Shown: one piece after another, positions 36,408 through 44,828 of the stretch
Layout: the number at the start of each line of letters is the position of its first letter
Numbering within the stretch: position 1 is the first letter of the stretch
Assembly (NCBI RefSeq): GCF_001667275.1
Contig: NZ_LZHV01000054.1
Coordinates: forward strand, 1-64,000
DNA from: Mycobacterium sp. ACS4054
GTDB lineage: Bacteria; Actinomycetota; Actinomycetes; Mycobacteriales; Mycobacteriaceae
DNA: 64,000 nucleotides
Direction of reading: 5' to 3'
Position numbers and translations under genes: made by a program
The notes under the pieces: generated by a model
What the model saw: only the letters and a program-made list of their open reading frames with translations
What the model was told of the DNA's origin: nothing
The model's database searches: none

Positions 36408-37286
36408 ATGAATTTCACCACGCTTGCGCCGGAAATCATCTCCGGTGAAATCCATGACGGCCCCGGTTCGGGGTCGCTCGCCGAGGCCGCGACGGCCTGG
36501 GCCGGCCTGGCCATTCGGCTGCACACCGCGGTCGCCGACTACCGCGCGGTGACCTCGAAACTGGTGGCCCGCTGCGACGGCCCCGCGCCGGCCAGCGCGG
36601 CGCCCTACATCGCTTGGCTCACCACCACCGCGATCCTGGCCGAACAGGCCGCCACCGGGGCCGCCGCGGCAACGAGCGCCCACCAGGCGGTGTTGGCGGC
36701 GACGGTGCCGCCGGCCGCGATCGCGGCCAATCGCGCGCTGCGCGGATCGCTGATCCTGGGTAACCGCCTGGGACAGGGCGCCCCGGCCATCGCCGACACC
36801 GAGGCCGACTACGAACGGATGTGGGCCCGCAACGCCGCGGCCATGTACGCCTACGCCGCGGACTCGGCGGACGCGGCGGCCCTCACGCCGTTCACCTTGC
36901 CGCCCGGCGAGGCGGGCCAAGCCACGTGGGCGCTGCGCTCGGCGCCCGAGGTCGTGGCGGCGGGCCGGCAGCTGATCTCGGCCGCGCCCGGCGCGCTGCG
37001 GGCGCTGTCGGCGTCTCCGCTGGCGACGTTCGACGTCTCCCTCGCGTCGGCGACCTGCCCGCTGTCGAAGTTGAGCTCGCTGACGGCGCCGTCCGGGGTG
37101 GCGATCGCCCGGCTCAATTCCCTCAACAAGGCCGCCGCGCTGCGGTGCCTGCTGCCCGGCCGGCGTGGCGTCGGCGGCGCCGCCATCGCGGTCGGCCGCG
37201 CGGCCTCGGTCGGGGCGCTGGCGGTGCCACGGACGTGGACAGCGGCCGCCGCACCGACGGTGGTATACCGCGGAACCGTCGCCTAA
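36408..37286 (+). CDS. PPE-family protein
   Basis: A mycobacterial PPE protein of 292 residues. The N-terminal domain is typical (MNFTTLAPEIISGEIHDGPG, AAATAWAGLA, TVPPAAIAANRA and LGQGAPAIADTEADYERMWA), although the name-giving PPE is APE here. The C-terminus is short and ends with VGALAVPRTWTAAAAP, as in the PPE-SVP type. PPE proteins are usually exported by ESX systems with a PE partner, but no PE gene is nearby. It overlaps the convergent amidotransferase gene by four bases. Its function is unknown. Confidence 0.87.
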   Translation: MNFTTLAPEIISGEIHDGPGSGSLAEAATAWAGLAIRLHTAVADYRAVTSKLVARCDGPAPASAAPYIAWLTTTAILAEQAATGAAAATSAHQAVLAATVPPAAIAANRALRGSLILGNRLGQGAPAIADTEADYERMWARNAAAMYAYAADSADAAALTPFTLPPGEAGQATWALRSAPEVVAAGRQLISAAPGALRALSASPLATFDVSLASATCPLSKLSSLTAPSGVAIARLNSLNKAAALRCLLPGRRGVGGAAIAVGRAASVGALAVPRTWTAAAAPTVVYRGTVA

Positions 37287-38020
37287 CGCCCGTCGCGCGC
37301 GGCATACGACCGCGCGGCGTCCACGATCGCGGCGAACAGGCGCATGTCGTCCAGGGTCTGCTCCGGATGCCATTGCACCGCAAGCACAAACGTGTCACCG
37401 GGCAACTCCAGCGCCTCGACGACGCCGTCGGGATCCCACGCGCTGACCACCAGGCCCGCACCGACCTTGTCGATCGCCTGATGGTGGTAGCACGGCGCGT
37501 CGGTGGACTCCCCCACCAGCGCGGCCAGCCGGCTGCCCGCCACGGTGCGCACCGGCAACCGGGTGAACACCCCGTTGCCCGCCCGGTGTCCGTCGTGCCC
37601 GAGGACGTCGGGCAGGTGCTGGTGCAGGCTCCCGCCGAACGCCACGTTGAGCACCTGAGCGCCGCGGCAGATGCCCAGCACCGGCAGGCCGCGGTCCAGC
37701 GCGCCGCGCAACAACGCGAATTCCCAGGCGTCGCGGTCGGCGCGCGGTGGATCGGTGGCCGGATGGGGTTGCTGGCCATAGGCCGCGGGGTCCACGTCGT
37801 AGCCGCCGGTGATCACCAGCGCGTGCAGGCCGTCGAGGACCGCGCCGAGGGTCTCGGGTTCCGCCGGTTGCGGTGGGAGCAACACCGCGGCGCCGCCGGC
37901 CGCGACGACGCCTTGAAAGTAGTCGGCCGGCAGATAGCCCGCGGGGATGTCCCAGATCCCCGCCTGGACGCGCTCCAGGTAGGAGGTCAGGCCCACCACC
38001 GGCCGCCCCTTGGCGTTCAC
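37283..38020 (-). CDS. Class I glutamine amidotransferase, gamma-glutamyl-GABA hydrolase-like (Rv2859c-like)
   Basis: A peptidase C26-type enzyme that may split gamma-glutamyl-polyamine or GABA conjugates. The nucleophile is in LGICRGAQVLNVAFGGSLHQ, and the His-Glu pair is in AVQWHPEQTLDD; HALVITGGYDVDPAAYG is also characteristic. The GTG at 38020 is preferred because AGGA lies nine bases upstream; an ATG at 38041 would add seven residues. In M. tuberculosis a related gene is near glnA4, but no glutamine synthetase gene is seen here. Confidence 0.88.
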   Translation of the reverse strand: MNAKGRPVVGLTSYLERVQAGIWDIPAGYLPADYFQGVVAAGGAAVLLPPQPAEPETLGAVLDGLHALVITGGYDVDPAAYGQQPHPATDPPRADRDAWEFALLRGALDRGLPVLGICRGAQVLNVAFGGSLHQHLPDVLGHDGHRAGNGVFTRLPVRTVAGSRLAALVGESTDAPCYHHQAIDKVGAGLVVSAWDPDGVVEALELPGDTFVLAVQWHPEQTLDDMRLFAAIVDAARSYAARDGR

Positions 38021-38192
38021 AACCGCGCATCCTTTCCGCATCGGTGTGCTGAGCGACCGCTCGGCACAACGGGTCTGGGCTCCGGTCGAAACGGTACCGC
38101 CCCCCGGCGATCAGCGCCGCGCGTGGCCTACGCCACGCGTGGCGGGGACCAATTCGATTGTGCGAATGGGGTTTCCGCGCACCGACCGGCGG

Positions 38193-38753
38193 CTACCAGG
38201 TGCTGGTGCGCAACACGATCTCGGCGGCCAGCTGCGCCGTCGACTCCTGGACCGTGCGCCGGCCCAGGTGCACCACGCGGTATTCGGCGTACACATACTG
38301 CTGGCTGGCCTGGGCGACGGCCCTGGTGGCCGGCGAGCTGACCAGGACCGTGGTGCCGATCTCCACCGGCGGGCAGTGCTCGTCTTGGACCACGCCGTCG
38401 CGATTGGGCACCCGCGGGTGACCGCGGTCGATCACCACGAGGCCGACGAACCGGCCGAGTTTCGTCGCCGCGAGCTCCCAGGCCAGCTCGGCGCCGGCGC
38501 GATCCCCCATCACCACGGCCCATCCGATGCCGAGCGCGTCGAGGATGCCGACCACCGACTTGGGCGTCAGGCGCGCGTCGAGACCGATGACGACCGTCCG
38601 GAGTGAGGCGGTGTGCAGACGCTCGCACACCGCGTCGTACGCGGCGGGGACGCGATCCTCGTCGCCCAGGATGACGACGACGACGCCCTGCTCCGGACCG
38701 GCCACGGCTACCGGGACCGGGAACCCGTCGAGCGTGGTCATCATGGAGGGCAT
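38193..38753 (-). CDS. Alpha/beta-hydrolase-fold protein lacking the usual nucleophile
   Basis: A 186-residue protein with a short alpha/beta-hydrolase-like layout: GVVVVILGDEDRVPAAYDAV, then RTVVIGLDARLTPK and the nucleophile-elbow position WAVVMGDRAGAELAWEL. The canonical GxSxG is GDRAG, so the serine is replaced by arginine and normal hydrolase activity is unlikely. FVGLVVIDRGHPRVP and TTVLVSSPATRAV complete the fold. A leaderless promoter (TAGCGT six bases before ATG) supports this start. The function is unknown. Confidence 0.65.
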   Translation of the reverse strand: MPSMMTTLDGFPVPVAVAGPEQGVVVVILGDEDRVPAAYDAVCERLHTASLRTVVIGLDARLTPKSVVGILDALGIGWAVVMGDRAGAELAWELAATKLGRFVGLVVIDRGHPRVPNRDGVVQDEHCPPVEIGTTVLVSSPATRAVAQASQQYVYAEYRVVHLGRRTVQESTAQLAAEIVLRTSTW

Positions 38754-38759
38754 CTACGC

Positions 38760-38765
38760 ACGCTA
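38760..38765 (-). promoter_or_regulatory. Candidate leaderless -10 for the 38193-38753 gene
   Basis: On the minus strand TAGCGT is followed by six bases and then the ATG at 38753. No Shine-Dalgarno site is present, fitting a leaderless transcript. Confidence 0.4.
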
Positions 38766-38777
38766 CAGGGAACCGGT

Positions 38778-38818
38778 CTGCGCGCGCGACGATTTCTACA
38801 ACATCCTTGCGCGCGCAG
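38778..38818 (-). terminator. Hairpin after cobQ, possible terminator
   Basis: CTGCGCGCGC and GCGCGCGCAG form a perfect 10-bp stem with a 21-base loop, 55 bases downstream of the cobQ stop. There is no T-run, as in many mycobacterial terminators, so termination is only a possibility. Confidence 0.35.
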
Positions 38819-38873
38819 CGGGTCTGCATCGCCGTCAATTCGACCTTCACGCGTGCACACCTGAGTGAATGTC

Positions 38874-40382
38874 CTACGGCCGCAAGCGAGTTGCGATGTG
38901 CGGTCGGCGCGGCGGTGGACCGTCGAGCAAAGCGAAAACCGCGTCGACGTCGAGATGGGCGGCGAGCAGATCGGCGATCGCGTCGAGCTGCGCATCGCGC
39001 CGGGCGGCGACGTTGGTTTCGACGGCGACGAACCCGCGTCCGGCCGCGGCCGCCACGCGGATGAGCCAGGCGCGGCGGAACTCGTCGTTGTCGAGCAGGC
39101 CGTGCCAGTGCGTGCCGAACACCGCGCCGCGCACCAGCCCGTGCGGCCGGCAGTCGCGCCCGCCCTCGGCGCCGAACCAGCTCTGCTCGGCGAACCGAGA
39201 CACCCTGCCGTGATGAATTTCGTATCCGGTGAGCGGTGGCGGCCACCGCCGCAGAATCTTGGCCTCGCCGAAGGCGATGTCGGCGTCCAACAGGCCCAGC
39301 CCCGCGACCTCGCCGGCCCCGGATTCCACGGCGTCGTCGATGCGCCGGCACAGCATCTGAAAGCCGCCGCAGATGCCCAGCACCGGTTTTGCGGCTGCGG
39401 CGTGCGCGGTGATCGCCTCGGCCAGGCCGCGCTCCCGCAGCCAGGCCAGGTCGGCGACGGTGGACTTGCTCCCCGGGATCACGATCAGGTCGGTGTCGGC
39501 CAGGTCGGCGGGGTCGGTGGCCCAGCGCACCAGCACGCCCGGTTCGCAGGCCAGCGCCTCGATGTCGGTGGAGTTGGAGATCCGCGGCAGCCGGATCGCG
39601 GCCACCCGCAGCCACTCGCGCCCGCGCGGCGGTTCCGGGGCGCCGACGACGCGGTGCGCGACCACCGACAGCGAGTCCTCGGCGTCCAGCCAGAGCTCGT
39701 CGGCGTAGGGCAGCACCCCATAGGTCGGGCGGCCGGTCATCGCATGCAGCTGGCGCAGACCGGGTTCCAGCAGTGCGGGGTCGCCGCGGAACTTGTTGAC
39801 GACGAAGCCGGCGATCAACGCCTGGTCGTCCGGCTCGAGCACCGCGACCGTCCCGAACAGGTGGGCCAGCAGGCCGCCGCGGTCGATGTCACCGACGAGG
39901 ATGACCGGCAGGTTCGCGGCCCGGGCCAGCCCCATGTTCGCCAAATCCGTGGCACGCAGGTTGATTTCGGCCGGCGACCCGGCGCCCTCGCAGATGACCG
40001 CGTCGAATTCGGCACGCAGGCAGGACAATTCGTCGGCGACGATCCCGGCGAGGCGGTCGCGATGCCGCACATAGCTCGCCGCCGTCACCGAGTCGGCGAC
40101 CTGACCGCGGATCACCAGCTGCGACGTCCGGTCGCTGCCCGGTTTGAGGAGGATCGGGTTGAACCGCACGCTGGGCTCCAGCCCCGCCGCCCGCGCCTGC
40201 AGCGCCTGCGCGCGACCGATCTCGCCGCCCTCGACGGTGACCACGGAGTTGTTGGACATGTTCTGCGCCTTGAACGGCGCCACCCGCACCCCGCGGCGCG
40301 CCAGCAGCCGGCACAGTCCCGCGGCGACCACCGATTTCCCGGCGTCGGAGCTGGTGCCGGCGACCAGCAGCGCCCCGCTCAA
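38874..40382 (-). CDS. cobQ: Cobyric acid synthase
   Basis: Amidates four side chains of adenosylcobyrinic acid a,c-diamide using glutamine and ATP. The P-loop region is [20 protein letters not shown], followed by [20 protein letters not shown], both diagnostic. The amidotransferase part has [17 protein letters not shown] with the catalytic Cys, and [12 protein letters not shown]. The start is TTG (40382), giving 502 residues. It complements cobB and cobO at 8.8-10.8 kb but is on its own here, 15 bases downstream of map. Confidence 0.96.
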   Translation of the reverse strand: MSGALLVAGTSSDAGKSVVAAGLCRLLARRGVRVAPFKAQNMSNNSVVTVEGGEIGRAQALQARAAGLEPSVRFNPILLKPGSDRTSQLVIRGQVADSVTAASYVRHRDRLAGIVADELSCLRAEFDAVICEGAGSPAEINLRATDLANMGLARAANLPVILVGDIDRGGLLAHLFGTVAVLEPDDQALIAGFVVNKFRGDPALLEPGLRQLHAMTGRPTYGVLPYADELWLDAEDSLSVVAHRVVGAPEPPRGREWLRVAAIRLPRISNSTDIEALACEPGVLVRWATDPADLADTDLIVIPGSKSTVADLAWLRERGLAEAITAHAAAAKPVLGICGGFQMLCRRIDDAVESGAGEVAGLGLLDADIAFGEAKILRRWPPPLTGYEIHHGRVSRFAEQSWFGAEGGRDCRPHGLVRGAVFGTHWHGLLDNDEFRRAWLIRVAAAAGRGFVAVETNVAARRDAQLDAIADLLAAHLDVDAVFALLDGPPPRRPHIATRLRP

Positions 40383-40397
40383 GGGTTCACGGCCCGG

Positions 40398-41255
40398 CTA
40401 TACCGAAGTGAGGATTTCGACGCCGGTGTCGGTGACCAGCAGGGTGTGCTCGAACTGCGCGGTCCACTTGCGGTCCTTGGTGACCACCGTCCAGCCGTCG
40501 TCCCAGATCTCGTAGTCCAGCCCGCCGAGGTTGATCATCGGTTCGATGGTGAACGTCATGCCCGGCTGCATGACCGTGGTGACCGAGGGCTGGTCGTAGT
40601 GCAGCACCACCAAGCCGTTGTGGAACGTGGTGCCGATGCCGTGGCCGGTGAAGTCACGAACGACGTTGTACCCGAACCGATTCGCGTACGCCTCGATGAC
40701 GCGGCCGACGACGGACAGCGCCCGCCCCGGCTTGACGGCGTTGATCGCGCGCATCGTCGCCTCCCGGGTGCGCTCCACCAGCAGCCGGTGCTCCTCGGAT
40801 ACGTCGCCGGCCAGGAAGGTCGCGTTGGTGTCGCCGTGCACGCCGTCGATGTAGGCCGTGACGTCGATGTTGACGATGTCGCCGTCCTCGACCACCGTCG
40901 AGTCGGGGATGCCGTGGCAGATGACCTCGTTGAGCGACGTGCAGCACGACTTTGGGAAGCCCTTGTAGCCCAGGGTCGACGGGTAGGCCCCGTGGTCGAC
41001 CATGTAGTCGTGGGCGATCCGGTCCAGTTCGTCGGTCGTGATCCCGGGCGCCACCGCCTTGCCCGCCTCCTGCAACGCGCCGGCCGCGATCCGGCCGGCG
41101 ACGCGCATCTTCTCGATCACCTCCGGCGTCTGCACCCACGGCTCGCTGCCCTCCCGCACCGTGGACTTCCACGCGTACTCCGGGCGGGGGATGCGGACGG
41201 GCACCGGCAGAGTCGGGGACAACTCTCCGGGGGCAAGCGCGGTGCGAGCAGGCAT
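40398..41255 (-). CDS. map: Methionine aminopeptidase, type 1c
   Basis: Removes the initiator methionine from nascent proteins. The N-terminal extension ([17 protein letters not shown]) with a PxxP-like motif marks the mycobacterial type 1c enzyme (MapB, Rv2861c). The metal ligands are in [20 protein letters not shown] (two Asp), [15 protein letters not shown] (His), [11 protein letters not shown] (Glu) and [12 protein letters not shown] (Glu). The length is 285 residues. A -10 TAAGCT lies seven bases upstream of the start. Confidence 0.96.
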   Translation of the reverse strand: MPARTALAPGELSPTLPVPVRIPRPEYAWKSTVREGSEPWVQTPEVIEKMRVAGRIAAGALQEAGKAVAPGITTDELDRIAHDYMVDHGAYPSTLGYKGFPKSCCTSLNEVICHGIPDSTVVEDGDIVNIDVTAYIDGVHGDTNATFLAGDVSEEHRLLVERTREATMRAINAVKPGRALSVVGRVIEAYANRFGYNVVRDFTGHGIGTTFHNGLVVLHYDQPSVTTVMQPGMTFTIEPMINLGGLDYEIWDDGWTVVTKDRKWTAQFEHTLLVTDTGVEILTSV

Positions 41256-41262
41256 GCCGACC

Positions 41263-41268
41263 AGCTTA
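41263..41268 (-). promoter_or_regulatory. Candidate leaderless -10 for map
   Basis: TAAGCT on the minus strand ends seven bases before the map ATG at 41255. There is no Shine-Dalgarno site. The same hexamer occurs before the 14762 hydrolase. Confidence 0.45.
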
Positions 41269-41877
41269 ACCGCGCGCTCGCCCCCGATGCGGGCCCTCGA
41301 GACGGCCGCGGATCAACGAGCGCCGCGGCCCTCGGATGGTGACCGAGCCGCACACCACCCGGCCCGTCAACACCACGTGGGGCCGCCCCTCGCCCGGCGC
41401 GTCCCTGCGGCGGTCGCGGGCGCTGCCCACATAGACCTGGACGTCGTCGATCGAGGCGCTGGCCCCGTCGGGCAGCCGGATGTCCACCGAGCCGCCTCTC
41501 ACGTCGAGTTCGATGACCACCACCGGGCCGGCGAACCGCGCCCTGGTCAGGTCGAGATCGATCGAGCCCAGCCGGCGGACCAGCGCCAGGCGGGTGGGCA
41601 CCGTCCATTCGCCCTGGCGTTTCAGCGAGCCGGCCCAGCCGCGCAGTTCGACGCGGTCGGCCGCGGACGTGACGATCGCGCCCGGTCCGGGCAGGTCGCC
41701 GACCAGCCCGTCCAGCTCACCCCGGGTGCGCGCGTAGGACACCTGCGACGAGCGCTGCTCGAACTCGTCGATGTCTATCAGCCCGAGCGCGACGGCGTTG
41801 TGCAGTCGCCGCATCGTGCCGTTGCGGTCGGCGTCGGAGACGCGCAGCGCCACCATGTCGCCGCCGGAATCCGTCAT
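41266..41877 (-). CDS. DUF1707 protein with LiaF-like C-terminal domain
   Basis: A 203-residue protein with an N-terminal DUF1707 domain ([20 protein letters not shown], then [20 protein letters not shown]), a helical module also seen before membrane or cell-wall-response domains. The second half is beta-rich ([35 protein letters not shown]) like the LiaF/DUF2154 cell-wall-active antibiotic response domain. No membrane helix is seen. ATG 41877 is used because TAAATT lies six bases upstream; a start at the internal Met (residue 8) is an alternative. Confidence 0.8.
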   Translation of the reverse strand: MTDSGGDMVALRVSDADRNGTMRRLHNAVALGLIDIDEFEQRSSQVSYARTRGELDGLVGDLPGPGAIVTSAADRVELRGWAGSLKRQGEWTVPTRLALVRRLGSIDLDLTRARFAGPVVVIELDVRGGSVDIRLPDGASASIDDVQVYVGSARDRRRDAPGEGRPHVVLTGRVVCGSVTIRGPRRSLIRGRLEGPHRGRARG

Positions 41878-41883
41878 GATCGC

Positions 41884-41889
41884 AATTTA
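41884..41889 (-). promoter_or_regulatory. Candidate leaderless -10 for the DUF1707 gene
   Basis: On the minus strand TAAATT is followed by six bases and the ATG at 41877, placing the transcription start on the start codon. No Shine-Dalgarno site is seen. Confidence 0.5.
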
Positions 41890-41949
41890 CCGCCGAGCGG
41901 CCCGCCGGCGTCAGGCCAGATGGCGCTAGCGCCGCGCTTGCGAACGGCG

Positions 41950-43764
41950 CTAGGCCAGGAAGTCGGGCGGCAGCGATTCGAACATCACCTTGGTCATCCG
42001 CACCGCGTACTCCGAGCTGCCGCCCCCGACGATCAGCGAGGCGAACGCCAGGTCGCCGCGGTAGCCGGCGAACCAGGAATGCGAGCCGCCCGGGAACTCG
42101 GCCTCACCGGTCTTCCCGTACACCGCGCCGCACCCGGCGATCTCCTTGGCGGTCCCGTTGGTGACGACCAGCCGCATCATCGGCCGCAACGCGTCCACCA
42201 TCTTCGGGCTGATCGGGGTGGCGTCGCCCTGCACGGCGGTCGGCCGACCCGCGATGAGCTGCGGCGTCGGTGTCTTGCCCGCGGCGACGGTGGCCGCCAC
42301 CAGCGCCATGCCGAACGGGCTGGCCAGCACCTTGCCCTGGCCGAAGCCGTCCTCGGTGCGCTCGGCGAGGTCCACCGTCGGGGGCACCGAGCCGGTCACG
42401 GTGGTGAGGCCGTCCACCTGATAGTCCAGCCCGATCCCGTACTGGGTGGCCGCCTGCGTCAGGCCGCGCGGCGGCATCCTGCTGCTGAGCTCGGCGAAGG
42501 TGGTGTTGCACGAACTGGCGAACGCCCGCGACATCGGCACCACGCCGAGGTCGAAGCCGCCGTAGTTGGGGATGGTGCGATGCCCGATGTCCAGATGGCC
42601 GGGGCAACCCAGCATGGTGTTGGGGGTGGCCATGTCGCGGTCGACGGCGGCGCCGGCCGTGACCATCTTGAACGTCGACCCCGGCGGGAACAGGCCGGTG
42701 GTGGCGAGCAGGCCTTCGGCGTCGGCGCCCCCGTTCTGCGCGATCGCCAGGATCTCCCCGGTGGACGGCTTGATGACAACCATCATCGCCTTGCCGCCGC
42801 GGGTATCCACCGCGCGCTGGGCGGCGTTCTGCACCACCCGGTCCAGCGTGATCGAGACCGACGGCGCGGGTGACCCCGGCACCTCGTGCAGGACCTCGAC
42901 CTCGACGCCGTTCTGGTTGACGCTGACCACCCGCCAGCCGGCCTGGCCGTCGAGCTGGTCGATCACCGCCTTCTTCACCTCCGACATCACCGCGGGCGCG
43001 AAATGCGGGTCGGTGGGCAGGATTTCGGGCTGGGGCGTGACGACGACGCCGGGTAGCCGGCCGATCGCCGGGAAGACCTTGTCGTTGTCGTCGGGGTGCA
43101 GCGTCACCAGGTCCACCGGCTGGGTCGCCGAGCTGGCCTGCTCGGCGAGCAGCTGCGGGTCGCTCAGCCCGCCGTTGAAGGGGTGCAGGACGTCGACGAT
43201 CGCGTGCGCCGTCCCGATCAGCGCCGCGCCGGATCCGGCCTGGGTGGCGTCGAGCGTGTAGTGGTACAGGTAGCCCGGGACCAGCACGTCGCTGCCGCCG
43301 AGCTCGTTCACCGAGGCGCGCCGCGGCGCATCGGCCCGCAGCGCGAACGTCTGGTGCTCGCCCAGTTTGGGGTGCAGGCCGGTGGTGGTCCAGCGCACCT
43401 GCCAGCGCCCCTCGTCGCGGGCCATTTTGAGCTGCCCGTCGTAAGTCCAGGTCCGGTTCTTGGGCAGGTGCCAGGTGAAGCGGTAGGCGACGGTGCCGGT
43501 GTCCTCGGCGTACTTGGCGTTGAGGATCTGCGTGTCGAGGTGGGTCGCCTGCAGCCCGGCCCACGCCGCGTTCAGCGCTTCGCGGGCGTCGTTGGGGTTG
43601 TCGCTGAGCTGGGCGGCCGTGGCAGTGTCGCCGATGGCCAGGGCGGCGAAGAACTTCTCGGCCGCCGGGCCGGGGCCGTCGGGCCGGGGGGTGCAGCCGG
43701 ACATCGCGACGGCCGCCAGCAGCAGCCCGGCCGCCACGATTACCAGTGGGGTTTTTGTGACCAT
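41950..43764 (-). CDS. Penicillin-binding lipoprotein (Rv2864c-like)
   Basis: A class B penicillin-binding protein anchored as a lipoprotein, acting in peptidoglycan crosslinking outside the membrane. The signal peptide LVIVAAGLLLAAVAMSGC ends in a lipobox (MSGC). An NTF2-like MecA_N part follows (about 30-145), then a dimerisation part. The transpeptidase has SxxK in PGSTFKMV, SxN in ASSCNTTFAE and KTG in VYGKTGEAEF. All catalytic motifs are intact. The ATG at 43764 gives 604 residues; reading further upstream is not supported. I recall the M. tuberculosis homologue being linked to beta-lactam response. Confidence 0.94.
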   Translation of the reverse strand: MVTKTPLVIVAAGLLLAAVAMSGCTPRPDGPGPAAEKFFAALAIGDTATAAQLSDNPNDAREALNAAWAGLQATHLDTQILNAKYAEDTGTVAYRFTWHLPKNRTWTYDGQLKMARDEGRWQVRWTTTGLHPKLGEHQTFALRADAPRRASVNELGGSDVLVPGYLYHYTLDATQAGSGAALIGTAHAIVDVLHPFNGGLSDPQLLAEQASSATQPVDLVTLHPDDNDKVFPAIGRLPGVVVTPQPEILPTDPHFAPAVMSEVKKAVIDQLDGQAGWRVVSVNQNGVEVEVLHEVPGSPAPSVSITLDRVVQNAAQRAVDTRGGKAMMVVIKPSTGEILAIAQNGGADAEGLLATTGLFPPGSTFKMVTAGAAVDRDMATPNTMLGCPGHLDIGHRTIPNYGGFDLGVVPMSRAFASSCNTTFAELSSRMPPRGLTQAATQYGIGLDYQVDGLTTVTGSVPPTVDLAERTEDGFGQGKVLASPFGMALVAATVAAGKTPTPQLIAGRPTAVQGDATPISPKMVDALRPMMRLVVTNGTAKEIAGCGAVYGKTGEAEFPGGSHSWFAGYRGDLAFASLIVGGGSSEYAVRMTKVMFESLPPDFLA

Positions 43765-43772
43765 TGGTACAG

Positions 43773-43778
43773 ATGTTA
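43773..43778 (-). promoter_or_regulatory. Candidate -10 for the penicillin-binding lipoprotein gene
   Basis: TAACAT on the minus strand lies eight bases before the ATG at 43764, in a short AT-rich stretch. The transcript would be leaderless or nearly so. Confidence 0.38.
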
Positions 43779-43845
43779 TGAAGCGGGGCCCGTCGCCCGG
43801 CGTCGACACACCGAGATCGGATCGTGATGTAACGCGGGCGTTCCC

Positions 43846-43896
43846 CGAGCGTGCGGCCAGCCGCACGTTGGACGCCGAGCGTGCGGCCAGCCGCAC
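43846..43896. repeat. Two identical 21-bp hairpin-forming repeats
   Basis: CGAGCGTGCGGCCAGCCGCA plus a final C occurs at 43846-43866 and again at 43876-43896, a 30-base period. Each contains a perfect inverted repeat GTGCGGC/GCCGCAC with a two-base loop. They lie between the end of the GNAT gene (43917) and the start of the penicillin-binding lipoprotein gene (43764) on the same strand, so they may act in termination or be a dispersed repeat. Confidence 0.7.
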
Positions 43897-43916
43897 ACTC
43901 GCGGGCTGCAGCCGCG

Positions 43917-44771
43917 CTAGTCCAGCAGGACCGTCGCGAAGGTGCCCACCTCGGCGAAGCCGACCCGGGCGTACGCCGCGCGGGCGACCGTGTTGAAGCT
44001 GTTCACGTACAGGCTGGCGGTGCGCCCGCTGCCGACGATCACGGCGGCCACGGTCGCGGTGCCTGCGGTCCCGATGCCCAGGCCCCGCCATTCGGGGTGC
44101 ACCCACACCCCCTGGATCTGGCCGACGCCCGGCGACTGCGAGCCCACCTCGGCCTTGAACACGACCTGGCCCTGCTCGAAGCGGGCCCACGCGCGCCCCG
44201 CCGCGATGAGGCTGGCCACCCGGCGGCGATAACCCCGCCCGCCATCGCCGAGGCGGGGGTCGACGCCCACCTCACCGATGAACATGTCGACGGCGGCCAC
44301 CAGGTAGGCGTCCAGCTCGTCCGGCCGCACCTGGCGCACCCCGACGTCGATGTCGCAGTCGGGGTGCCGGGACAACGCCAGCAGCGGCTGATGGTCGCGC
44401 ACGTCGCGCGCGGGACCCCAGGCCGACTCGAGCCGCTCCCACATCCGCATCACCAATTCGGCCCTGCCGACCAGCGACGAACAGCGCCGGGTTCCGCTCA
44501 TCGCCTCGTGGGCGAAGGCGTCCAGGTCCGCCGGGGCGCCGCGCAGCGGGATCAGGTTGGCGCCGGCGAAGCACAGCGACTCTTCGGCGCCGCGCAGGGT
44601 CCACAGTTCCCCGCCGATGGAGTTGGGATCGATGCCGTGGTCGGCCACCCGGGCCGCGACCATGCACGACCCGACCGGATCGTCGTCGAACACCCGCCAG
44701 ACGGCGGCGGCGTCGCGCACCACGGACACCCGTCGCTCGCCGACAAGGCGGAACAGGGGCGGAGCCGACAT
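43917..44771 (-). CDS. GNAT acetyltransferase with DUF4081 N-terminal domain (Rv2867c-like)
   Basis: A 284-residue two-part acetyltransferase. The N-terminal DUF4081 part covers about residues 1-125 (FRLVGERRVSVVRDAAAVWR to CSSLVGRAELVMRMWERLES). The C-terminal GNAT domain has the acetyl-CoA signature IQGVWVHPEWRGLGIGTAGT followed by SLYVNSFNTVARAAYARVGF. It is 57 bases downstream of ispG on the same strand. The substrate is unknown. Confidence 0.88.
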   Translation of the reverse strand: MSAPPLFRLVGERRVSVVRDAAAVWRVFDDDPVGSCMVAARVADHGIDPNSIGGELWTLRGAEESLCFAGANLIPLRGAPADLDAFAHEAMSGTRRCSSLVGRAELVMRMWERLESAWGPARDVRDHQPLLALSRHPDCDIDVGVRQVRPDELDAYLVAAVDMFIGEVGVDPRLGDGGRGYRRRVASLIAAGRAWARFEQGQVVFKAEVGSQSPGVGQIQGVWVHPEWRGLGIGTAGTATVAAVIVGSGRTASLYVNSFNTVARAAYARVGFAEVGTFATVLLD

Positions 44772-44828
44772 CTGGCGAACTCTCTTCTGATGCGAACTAA
44801 TGGACCGGCGGCTGGGAACCGGCCCCCA

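Noticed and set aside
38865..41342. Rightward open frame of 825 codons over cobQ and map
   Set aside because: Antisense to two conserved enzymes and composed of Gly/Arg/His/Val-rich antisense-type sequence.
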